A stretch of DNA of 64,000 nt, taken from positions 15,222,742-15,286,741 of the forward strand of contig JAMKCF010000003.1 of NCBI GenBank assembly GCA_023634235.1, given 5' to 3'. Positions 24,801 to 36,800 of this stretch are shown piece by piece. The stretch's first letter is position 1. Each line of letters begins with the position of its first letter. A model generated the notes under the pieces. It was not told where the DNA came from. It made no database searches and saw only the letters and a program-made list of their open reading frames with translations. Origin of the DNA: Pisaster brevispinus. Taxonomy: Eukaryota; Echinodermata; Asteroidea; Forcipulatida; Asteriidae. The position numbers and the translations under genes were made by a program.

Positions 24801-27800
24801 ACCAACTGAGCTATCCAGCCCTAGTGCTGGCGGCGGTCTCCCTATTTGTTGATATCTTTGTTCGGGGGTGCCAGTCAGAAGCCATTCAGCCTGTAGCTGC
24901 CAGGGATCACACCCAAGTTTCTGATACAAAATGAGAAGCGGCAGGAGAGCAATCACAAATGACTTTTACTTGGAAGTTGAAGTGGATTATGATGCACTTA
25001 ATTTTAAACTAACACCTCAGAGGTTTAACTAGAAAATACTGTTTTCTCCTAAAATGTTGCACCGCCTTTTATTTCATAATTCTCCAGGATTAATGCTTGC
25101 GCTCTAAACCAACTGAGCTATTCAGCCCTAATGTTGGCGGCCTCCCTATTTGTTGATATCTTTGTTCGAGGGTGCCAGTCAGAAGCCATTCAACCGTAAG
25201 CTGCCGTATAGCCAGGGATCACACCCAAGTTTCTGATACAAAATGAGAAGCGGCAGGAGAGCAATCACAAATGACTTTTACTTGGAAGTTGAAGTGGATT
25301 ATGATGCACTTAATTTTAAACTAACACCTCAGAGGTTTAACTAGAAAATACTGTTTTCTCCTAAAATGTTGCACCGCCTTTTATTTCATAATTCTCCAGG
25401 CAATGTCTTAGCTGTAAATGCTGACTTGAGTTTCTCAGACTACCCTGCAGGAGTGACTGTGTCAGTGGAGGCGGTGGATTCAGCCGGTCATGCATACACA
25501 GAAACCTTCACCATCACCGTTCAGAATGTCAACGAGAGGCCAAACGATATCACCTGGGAAGTCCTGAAGACTTGTTCCGTTGGTTAGAAATTTTGAAATT
25601 GTCTATAATATGTATTTACACGTTGATTCACTGGAGAGTTCTTGTTTACTGCAAAACAGTAAGGTCAAAAGAAAAAGAAATATGTAGGTAGATGCAATCA
25701 TAATTTTTTTGGGTACGCCATGTAATATAATAAATACTTTTTCCTTAACCTTGTTCCCAGGGGTAATCAATTGCTCCACACCATTGTTTTCCCAGCACGT
25801 GCTGCTTGCTCATAACCAGTGGTATTGGTTCTAAAACTAAAATGTATGAGGCACATTTTCTTCCTGGGCATGCAATTTTGTGGCAACACAAACACGTGAT
25901 TAATACCAAATTGGGTGTTTGATGTTGATCGAGAGCTGTGTTTAACCACGGAGGAAGGCTCATGGGTGTGAGGGTTTATCACATCTGACTCAATCCCGCC
26001 TTGAAAATAACAGGCACAAAAAACGAGTTAGCATAACCAGAAATTCTTGTCTTCGTTTATCTGTTTGTTGTTGTTTTGGTTCCACAGAGCACGAATCTGT
26101 AAATGGGCTGGAGATTCACGCCTGCGTGATGGAGAACACGGCTGAGAATACACTGATCGCCAGAGTAACAGCGACAGATCCAGATCTGGATGCTCTGGTG
26201 TTAGTCCTGATCGACAACGGAGATGTTTTCAATCTCGGTACGAATGATGACTCCACTGGACCTGTGGATCTGATGCTTAGGGTTGGGTTTTTTGCACTGA
26301 TCAGATTGGGGGTTTTTTTAAGGAAAATTTAAAACTGGCCTCCTATCATTAGGTACGATTAGTGGTCTGGCATTACAGCCATCTGTTCTAGAATACTGAG
26401 GGTCATGGGTTTGATCCCACCAGAGTAGCCTGTTAAAATTTACCCGGTCAGTTTCCCTTGTGGTTTATTACTTGATATTTAAAATTTCTTTTACAGAATA
26501 CTCTGATGTGTGATAAACACTAATGTACACTCAATGTTCACACACCAGTGTAAGAGTAAAAATCAAATTAATATTCTTTATCCCTCATGTAGTTTGTATC
26601 CCTCAATGTCAATTCAATGGTTTGCGTTACCAGCTGCTAATTACTGCATTACAAAATGTCCTCTTGTAAAACTGGGTACATTTTCGCCAAGACATCTGCT
26701 GTAGAATGTGGGAGCCGCTCATTTGATCAAATCCCATTTCAGTAAGCCTTGGCGACTAGTGCAATTAGTGGCGTAATCGTGGCCATTGGTTGCAACGAGT
26801 AGCCGCACTGCAACTGCTCGAGTAGTTGCGCAGCCGTGACTACTTCACTCAGGAATAGTCACCCCATGAACTGATTTGTCATTCATATCTAGTAGTTCAC
26901 CCCATACTATGCTAGTGTACACAGCGCAATGCTCCAACACAACACACACACACACCCTAAAAGTAGCCTGAGTATTTTAAACAAAATGTTTTCCCTCAGA
27001 AGTTCAAAAGCACAGAGTATACAGTGCTTGTCATAATTTGGTGTGAGGGTATAAACCAAAACAACATTCTCCGTCCCGGCGCAACTATATGACATCCATT
27101 ATGATATTCTTGTTGTCATTCTACAGATCAGAACAGCGGTCTGAAAGTTGGCAGGAATGGACTCAACTTTGAATCTCCTCTGGTTGGTCAGGTGCATTCT
27201 GTTTCCCTCATAGCAGAGGACCCAGCCGGGCTGACATCAACATCCCAATTCAACATCAAGGTAAAACAGAAATTATCACACTGGCAACATTTTAGCTGAT
27301 TGACTGATTTCGTCTTTAAAAATAATAATAAATATACTAGTACAGTGGTTGGTCATTTCATGTCTGATAATAAACAAAATTATTGTTTTTCTTATTTCAT
27401 TATACCATGTCATGTTCATATAATGTCCCATTTCCCCCCCCCCCCCTCCCCGCAAAAAGGATATTTATTTTTTATTGACGATTTTATTTAAGATGTAGAA
27501 TAAATAAAATTTGATAAATAAATCATCGTGTCAATGCAGCAACATCTCATCGCATGTGAGATGGGACATGATTGCAAAAACAAGGTACAACGTTGTTGTA
27601 CCGGCTTGGCGAGATGTTCACATTTGAGATTTTCACCTGTTCTTAAATCAATTGTAGAGAAAAAATGTTCAAAAAAGAAGAAGTACTTCTGCAAACCGTT
27701 TGCCAACAAAATTGGCCTGTGGTATAAATGCAAAACATGGTAAATGGCCCTTATGACGTTTGACCCTAGCAGAGGCTTTGTCAAAGACTAACTTTTTAGA

Positions 27801-30800
27801 AGAACGTCCAAGGTTCATCCCCCTATGGGTTGATTTCAAGATGATGACTTGGCTTGGGGGAGGGGGCAACTCTGGGTGTCACAGACAGTGCCCAGTGATG
27901 CCACAACTATAATTGTTTGCGAAAATCGTAGAGTAAGAACATTTTTGTTTGAATGATGACAGATTCTGGACGTGAATGACCCGCCCAGCAATGTAGTAAT
28001 CTCCAATACCATGGTCGGGGCTAATACGGCGGTCGGTCAGAGTGCAGCAATCTTACAATGCATTGATGAAGATACTGGGGATGAACACACATTCAGATTG
28101 GTCAACGATGCTGAGGGGAGATTCATCACTGACGGAAACCAGTTACAGGTGTGTAGGAAAAGAAGAGAAGAGATGTTCCCTAATTTTCCATTTTGATTGA
28201 AGAAAGATATTTAACCACTGGGAATAAGTTACAGGTGTGTATGGAAAGAAGAAAAGAGATGTTCCCTAATTTTCCATTTTGATTGAAGAAAGATATGTAA
28301 CCATATGTAACCACTGGGAATAAGGTACAGGTGTGGATGGGAAAAAGAAATATATTTTCTTTTTTCCCTTTTTATCGAAGGAAGGTATATTACCACTTGC
28401 TATCAACTACAGATGTACATGGAGAAAGAGAAAATAGACTTTTCCCAGTTCTGTTTTTCCCAAAAGCAAAACTCTTTCCCTGTGCATTGTCTAAAGGTGA
28501 ACCAAGATCTGAGTTCCTCAGCTGGTAACCAGTACCCCATCGAAGTGCAGTGCTCTGACGGCATCACTGAGCTGTCAACACCGGTAACCTTCATCATCAA
28601 TATATTTGAGGATGGACCTATCACGGATACCAGCGTAGTTATCACCATCTCTCTAAGCGCTGATAGTATTTACGAAGGACAACCTGGTGGAAGTTCTGTG
28701 GGTAAGTTTGGCAATAAGCCGTTTGACAGGAATGAACTTTGAAAGAAATTACAAATGAAAGTCACACACATATCCACTTATAATAAAAATAATAACAACA
28801 ACAACAACAGCGTGTACTTGTGATGTGCTTTTTGAAGCTAAGTATAGGCCCCTCAAAGCGCCTTACATTACTACCACTCCTAATCAGGCTTAACGCATTT
28901 CTGAAACCATCTCAACTTCCTAGGAGTATGCAACACCAGCATCCCAATGGGTGCACAGGTTCCTAATCATTCATCCCTGTCAGTTACCTATTCACTCTTA
29001 GGTGATGAGAAGCAATTAAAGTTAAGTGTCTTGCTGAAGTGTCATGACTGGGACTCCAACCCACAATCCGGTGGACTCAAAAATGAGAACTTGAGTCCGA
29101 TGTGCTAGACCGCTCAGCCACAAAACATGCTTATTCTACTCATTTTGCTTCTTTTGGATTGCCAAATTTAAGGGAATCTGAGAGCAGAATCGACTGTGCC
29201 GACTGGTGACTTCACCTTCTCCATCATCGGAGGTGCATCTCAGTTATTCTCAGTCAGCCAGGGGATGTCAGGGAGTAACCCAACACTAAGAACAACCGAG
29301 CCGTTAGATTTTGAAGAAATGTCAATGCACTACGTCATCGTCAAGGCTGAGGCACCAGAGGGGAGCGGTGTCCAGACGTTTGTAGTCACGGTAACACATG
29401 TTTCAAATTATTGAGTTGTTTGTCAAAAAGTGACGCGAGGTGTAAAAGCTGAAAACTAGTTGTTTTTGATGAAAATTTAGTCTTTTAAGTTTTAAAAGGA
29501 TTTTTGAAATCCAATGCCTTGTTAACGACTGTCGCCAATTACTTGTATTTCTCAATGTTGAAACACTGACTGTCAGGGAAATACAAAAGTATAAACTGTG
29601 GCCATGAAGAAGTTTTTGTTCATGGTTCTCTTTCCTGATTTGGGGGGGGGGTGCCTCTTCTCTTTCTTTCACCTTTATCACCTCTATATGTAAGGCATAG
29701 GTCCAAAAACCAGGGGTACAAAATTGGTGTTGTCATAATTTAATAATATTGCACGCCTTAATTTATGTCCGATCCTTGAACTATAACCCCTGTCCAACCA
29801 GGTGCTTGATGTGAACGAGCCTCCCAAGGATGTTCGGTTAGAGCACAGCTCTATCCATGAGAACCAGGTGGGCGCCCTCGTTGGCATCGTGTCTGCAGTG
29901 GATCCTGAGGGAGATAGTATCAATTTCTACATACCCATCAATCCAGGAGATGCATTTGAGGTAAATTGATGTGAACTTTGACATCACTAGAGGTCAGAGG
30001 ACCATTGGTCACTTTTACATAGTGTGTGTTGCACATAGAAAGCTGCGGGTATTCGCTGTTTTACCTCTAAGTTGGTGGCAGGATGCATAAGATCTCAGCC
30101 TCGCTACCATGGTCAGCATGCCGTCTCAATACCTCTTGTCACGAACCCCTGGTAGGGATGTACTGAAAAACAACCCTAATTGGCTCCCGAAAGTGACTGC
30201 TTGTGGGCACACTTGTTAAACAAATTTGAGCGCTTGTATGGAACTTGTAGGACGTTTAGTAAGTGCGCGTTAAGTATTTTGATTTGATTCAAAAAAATGA
30301 ATCATATTTTTACACGGTCCCCCTAAACTGCATACAGTTTGACATGTCATAAGATCAAAGAAGAATAAGAGGGGACCAGTTGCTCTATGTCTTGATACCT
30401 CATTGCGGGCTACATATTTGAGCATGCATTAGGGTCGATGTGGTGCGCCACAGTAAAAGAGAAAGTAAAAGAGAAAATTCACTTATCATTGACTTGAATC
30501 CACAGTTGCAGGCTGGAGCCACGCCCAACTCCCGCCGTCTCGTCTCCAAGCGAGCCCTGGATTTCGAAACGGAACGCACCCTGAGCATCAGCCTGTTTGC
30601 CCGGGATCCCAGCTCGCCCAGCCTCACCTCAGACATGTACATGACCACCGTGAACGTCCTCAACGTAAACGAGGCTCCGACGCAGATTCAGTTGAGCCGT
30701 TCGGAGATTGCGGAGAATAGTCCAGTCGGAATGACCGTCGGTACATTGACGGTATCCGATCCGGATAGTGTGCTAACTGATCAGGACTTTACCTGCGTAC

Positions 30801-33800
30801 TCCAAGACAGCGCATCTGGGTTGTTCAGCTTGGATGGATTTTCAGTTAAGGTGATTACCTTTAATATAGTCACCTTGTTTGCAAATGGAGTACATTTTAG
30901 CAAACGGGCCATCCCTGGCAGGCAAGACATTAGAGGTTTTTTTTTATAGGTTGTCAGATTTTTGTTTGTTTTATTATCCCTTAGAAACAATAGCGGCCAC
31001 AAGCGGCTTGTACCAAAATGCCCCTATAGTGGCTGCAAACTATGCACAGAAAGAGGGCTCGGTGAAAGTCATGTCCAGAATTGACGTGCTCCAATGTTTC
31101 CTATGTTGACATACTATTTACATTTGTAAAATAAAACAGAGTTTCTGTTTCACATTGGGTTTTTTAATCAATTTTACTGAAAAATTTACAAAAGTCAAAA
31201 ATATGGGCATATTGTGATGATTATACAGACATGAATGGTCTCCAAAGGGTTGAGTTTTACATGTTGTACCTTAACCAATTAAAGACTGGCCATAGCTGCA
31301 GCAAGCGGCTGGAACCAAAATGCCCATAGTGGCCACAAACAGCCACGAGATTTGACCTATTTTCACACATTCAAAAAGGTCAAAGTAAAGGTCATGTCCT
31401 AAATTGACGTTTTCCAATGTTTCTCATATCAACATATAAGTAGATCTGAATTTCTAAAACACTGATAAATTGTCCAACCTTTCTTCTGCAGGTGTCGGCT
31501 AGCTCAAGACTGGATTATGAAAGTTTTGCCGGCAGCGGCGAGATGCCGACCATCGTTGTAGAGTGCAGCGACAGCGGAGGCTTGAGCGTCAGTCAGTACT
31601 TTGAGATTACAGTGACGAACGTGGCTGAGAGACCAACCAATATTGTCTCTGCCACTGGGCTCTTTGAGATTGCTGAAAACAACGAAGGAGGTATGTATTG
31701 TAACTTCAGAAGTTTATCGCATCAAAGCGACATTTATTTGTTAATAATAATAAAAATTCCCTGCTAACCTGTAAAATACGTTTGGGGTAAGCACGGAATT
31801 CCCTGCTTCCGTAAGCACTAATTCTTTGCTTCAGAGTCTCTCCATCGCATCAATTTGGCATGTCCTTGCTGAGCGGATAAGAACATCGGACTCAAGCTCT
31901 GGTGTTTCTGGTCAGCAGGGTGTGGGTTCGAGTCCCGGTCGTTACACTTGTGTCCGCAAGCAAGACTTTTAACCGCTATTGCTGCGTCCTTCGGATTGGA
32001 CTTAAAGCCGTTGGTCCCATGTGTTGTGTAATGCACATTAAAAGAACCCAGTGCGCTAATTGTAAAGAGAAGGGGTTCACCCCGGTGTTCCTGGTTTGAT
32101 CGGCAGCATATTGCTCAACAGCACTTTGTAAACCATTACATGGTGCTATGTAAAGGAAAAGGTCTCGTACTTCAATATGTAGCACTGCATAGTGCCGTGC
32201 AGTAAAAAATACTGAGCGCTTTGAGACGCCCCTCGGGTGTGATATCAGTATTATTTTGATGATTATTAATTTCTCTTCCTCATCCCCCTCCTCTATTCCC
32301 GTACCCAGGTGCAGTAGTAGCTTTCCTCCAAACCACCGATCCCGACACCGATGACCAATCAGAGTTCCAGTACACAGTGTCGGACTCCACCCCGTTCTCG
32401 GTGAGCAATCAGATGCTCATAGCCAACACCCAGCTCAACTATGAGAGCCGCAACCGGTACGACATTGAAATCACGACCACTGATGAAGACGGCCTAACAT
32501 TTTCAAAGGTACGAGAGTCTTGTCACTCTGTTCATATTTGTTTGTCTCAGAATCATACAAATATCTTTTATTTTAAGCCCTTCCCTATACAATGTAGTGA
32601 GCAATCTCTTTTTTGGGCGGGGCTCATTTGATCAGTCCATTCTCTGCTTCAATAACAATGTTCATATAAATTTACAACAAAATAAAAAAGTTGTGCGATC
32701 TTGTCCTATGCGTAGAACAAACGAACCATTTCAACTTTGACCTTTTTCAATAGATAGTCTTTTTTATCCTTCCTTTTCCAGGGTATTTCTGTATATGTCC
32801 TGAATAGAAACGATCCTCCCACTGGAGTTCTAATGTCCCAAATAATGACGGTCTCAGCTCACCTGTCCCCTGGAACTATAATAGCAACGTTAGAAGCCCA
32901 GGACGAGGACACCTCGCAGCAGCACGAATTCCAAATCCAGACTCAAACACCGGATGGCACCCTTCGAATTACCGGCAACAACAAGCTGGCTATTGATGAA
33001 GGCTCCAAGGATGCGCTCTCAGTAGAGGTTACAATCATCGTTAGGGACCTCGGGGTGACCACCCCTCTACTTCATGTCCAGACTTTTACGATAGCTGTGG
33101 ATGACGTGAATCTACCTCCCATAGGGATTCAGTTGACGGGCACTACGATCATTGAAGGCTCTGCTGTTGGAACGGTTGTTGGATTGGTCCAAGTGCAAGA
33201 TCCCTCCGGCACTGGAGAGATGTTTTACTGCGTGTTGTTAAACGACACAGGAGGTCCTTTCGACCTGGCACACCAAGGGGGCGAAATTAAGCTCCGAGTG
33301 GCTTACTCTGAGCGGCTAAATTTTGAGACCAATCCCTCTCTCTCCATTACGATCAGATGCCGCGATTCCCTCCCGGAGAACACCGTGGAGAGGACATTCA
33401 TCATCAGCGTCCTGGACGGTCCTGAAAGGCCAGCAGGAATCATCTTCATCAATGCCGACAGAGATGTCACCACAACCAACATCAATCCACCGGACCTCAG
33501 TGGCCTCGGCGGCCAGGCAATCACCGCGTCAACTGCGACAGTTCAAGAGGATGCTGTGACTGGATTCAGTGTCGTAGCCTACATAGTAGCCGTTGACGCA
33601 GACGGGAGGCCGATCTCCGACCAAGCTGCTCCGGAAATCAGGCTGATTTCTGAAAACCAGTACAATGAACTACAGAGAGTCGGTAAACTATTTTATGTAA
33701 ACTGTAAAAATATGTGGCGTTACCTACCTCCCATTATAAAAAAAAAAAACTAGATGGTTGAAATAATACTCTTTTGACAAAGAGTCACTTAAACTTTCTG

Positions 33801-36800
33801 AAGTCAAATTTCATCTCTTAAAGAGGAAAATCTCCAGGTAGCAGAAGAGGCCCATTTCTATAAAATTGCCTGTTTTCATGATCCTTGTCAGGGCGTATCT
33901 TAAGGATCAATCTAAGGTCCTTTACCCCCAAATATAAACATCCATATCCAGATAGAAACATCAGTATCCTGAAACCTTCCTTCAAACAATCATTGTTTTC
34001 TTGTTTCAGGACGTAGGCGCAGAGGGGCAACCAGACTCCACGCCAGGTCAAGGCGTGCCGCCACCAATGATCCCGATGCCATACCCTCCCAGTTTGTCGT
34101 CTCAAGCAACGGGCAATACATCCTGGTTGGAGACACACTTGACTATGAGACCCAGGGGGAGTATATGCTTTATTTCCAGGCCAGCGATAGAACTAACCCC
34201 AATCTGGTGAGTTTATCAGACGTCTGACTTTGGAAAAGATGTCACTTTTTCTTTTGACTAGTTGTCTGGGCTATAGTCAGCTGTGCATTTGACTAGCCGG
34301 CATCAAATTTGACAAGCATATCTGATGACGATACCTCGAAAATCATACATTGAATTTTAATTTCAAAGGAGTAGGTTGCTAGTGTTTGACGAGCCTGTTG
34401 GGCTACATAAGATCCAAGTTTGACTAGCTCCTGGGGCTACCTAAGAGCTAAGTTTGACTAACCATCCAGGCTACCTAAGGTGGAGGGACGCCTTCTCCTG
34501 AAGACGAGCAGAGTATACTGTTCAAAACGTCAAGACCAAAACAAAGGCTTTTCCCAGAAACAGCACTTCTCCCAAAAGAGATTTATACATGGTAGTCATG
34601 GGAGTACCCGCAAGTTCACTAGCGATAGGCACTCCTTAATATCCAAGTTGCGTGTCTGATCAGTGCTTATTAGATAGTTTGTGGGCCCATTTCTCGCCTG
34701 GTACTGAGGCTCTCACTTTGTCTTTGGTGTTATGTTTCTTGCAGTTTATCACAGCCCAGGTACGTGTGGTTGTACTGGATGTAGACGAGGCACCACTGGA
34801 CATTATCCTAAGTCAACTGTCTGTCGCAGAAAGCGCACCTGTAGACACAGTTGTCGGTAAGATGTTTACAGCTTATGTTTTTATAAGTGTGGAAAATGAA
34901 AAGTGTACCATTTCAAGATTTGATTATTTAATAATAATGATAAGTGGTTCTTATATAGCATACATATCCTGGTAGCTAGATCAAGGAACTTTACAACATT
35001 ATTATTCCTGTTCATCAGGCATACTGAGACCATTCCTCAAACTTTCTCAACTCTCTTGGGAGCATACAACCCCAAGCTGCTTAAATAAGCACTAGGGGGT
35101 TAATCCAATACATACCATCTCGGCCCTCACATGGGTTAGGAGAAGCAATTATAATTAAGTGCCTTGCTCAAGGATACAAGGGTCGTGACCGGGATTCGAA
35201 CCCACACTCTGATGATCCAACCATCAGAACTATTGAGTCTGATGCACTAGACCGCTCTTCCATGACATGCCGTTCATAAATTTATCGAGATGAGAAACAA
35301 ACCACAAGGGAAACTGACAGGGTAAATTTCAAAATAGTTTTGGGTTGAACAAAGACAAATTAACAAGAGCGGGACTTGAACCTGCAACCTCTGGATTAAC
35401 GCACCGGCGCTCTACCAACTGAGCTATCTAGCTCTTTGCTGTTGGTCCCCCTATTTTGTTAATACCTTTGTTCAGGGTTGTCAGTCAGACATCATACAAC
35501 CTGTAACTGCCCTATAGCCAGGGAACACACCCAAGTTTACAATTCAACCTGGGAAGTGGCAGGAGAAGGATCACCTAAAGGGGATGCGACTTTTTAATTC
35601 AAATATCAAGCAATAATCCCAAGTCACATGCCCTATTATTACCGATACTAGTAACAGAAATGTTATCTACTGTTGCATGGGTTTGCTTTTACAAAATTTA
35701 TTTGCAAAATTTATAAATGAAAAACTTGATGTTTGTGAAATTTTTCTCTCAGGTGAGTTTCTGTTAAATGATCCAGACGGCACAACTTCTGCCTACGTTT
35801 ACAACATCATCTCCCACGGGACGCCGTTCTACCTTCAGAATGGGAAGATCTTGGTTCAGCGTTCCATTGACCATGAAGTAACCCCACTCATCACTGTTCA
35901 AGTCTCAGTATCAGAGCTCAACACCAACTTGCAACTGACGAAGAACTTTGACATCACAGTTACTGACGTTCCCGAACCCCCGACTGGCCTGACGGTGGAG
36001 GGCAACACCACCATCGTCATCCCAGAAACCCTGGAGATCGGGCACTACATCGGGGCCCTCCAGGTTGAGGACCCGGACTCCAGCGCCGGCTTCACATTCA
36101 GCTTCTTCGTCGATGAAGACTCGCACGGTTTCTTTTCGCTCAGTGCGGGCGCCTTGCTCCTTGGACAGAGACTAAACGCCTGGACGACCAACGTCCTGAG
36201 TCTGTTCATTAAAGTGACCGATCCGACGGGTCTGAGCTTCAATCAGGTCATCACGGTGAGAGTGACTTCAGATGACCGCTGCAAGAAGGAGGGCTACTGC
36301 AGTCCCTATGCTACATGCCTGAGAGGATTCTGCACATGTAAACCAGGATTTACAGGTAACAATCCCCCCTATTAATTGTACAAGTCTGTATTTATTGTCT
36401 TATATTTTACAGTTTTAGAGGTCCATTAATTCTAGAAAATCATCTATGGAACCAGCAGGCTCTGATTGAAGTTGGTATCCCAGAGCTTAAATTCACAAAC
36501 AGCTAAGATTAATCTTTAGATGCGTGTCAATCTTAATCTTAATAAAGTCGTATGGTGTCATGGCCCAATGACCAGGACACTAATGTCAAGCGCATTGATA
36601 CGTTGTTGTAAAATGCGCTATATAAGAACTAGTTATTAAATTATTCAACTATTAAATTGCTTTTAAGAAAAATGTGATGTCACAATGCAAATCATTCAGG
36701 CAACATTCACAACTCATCTTAAAATGGATCTCTCATCTCAAATCAACTCATCTTAAAATGGTAATTGAAAATTTGAGCCCAGTCCTCTTGCAAAGCAGCC

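Noticed and set aside
26238..26331. Extension of exon 9 past the weak donor
   Set aside because: It would stop within 31 codons and spoil the cadherin FNL..LNFE join; still possible as intron retention.
31868..31953. tRNA gene (Leu/Ser-like)
   Set aside because: A tRNA-derived SINE head with a long body and microsatellite tail; several copies exist in the window.
34001..34210. Alternative frame of exon 19 ([16 protein letters not shown]...)
   Set aside because: It breaks the phase from exon 18 and gives no cadherin strands; the other frame gives LDYE and ASDRTNPNL.
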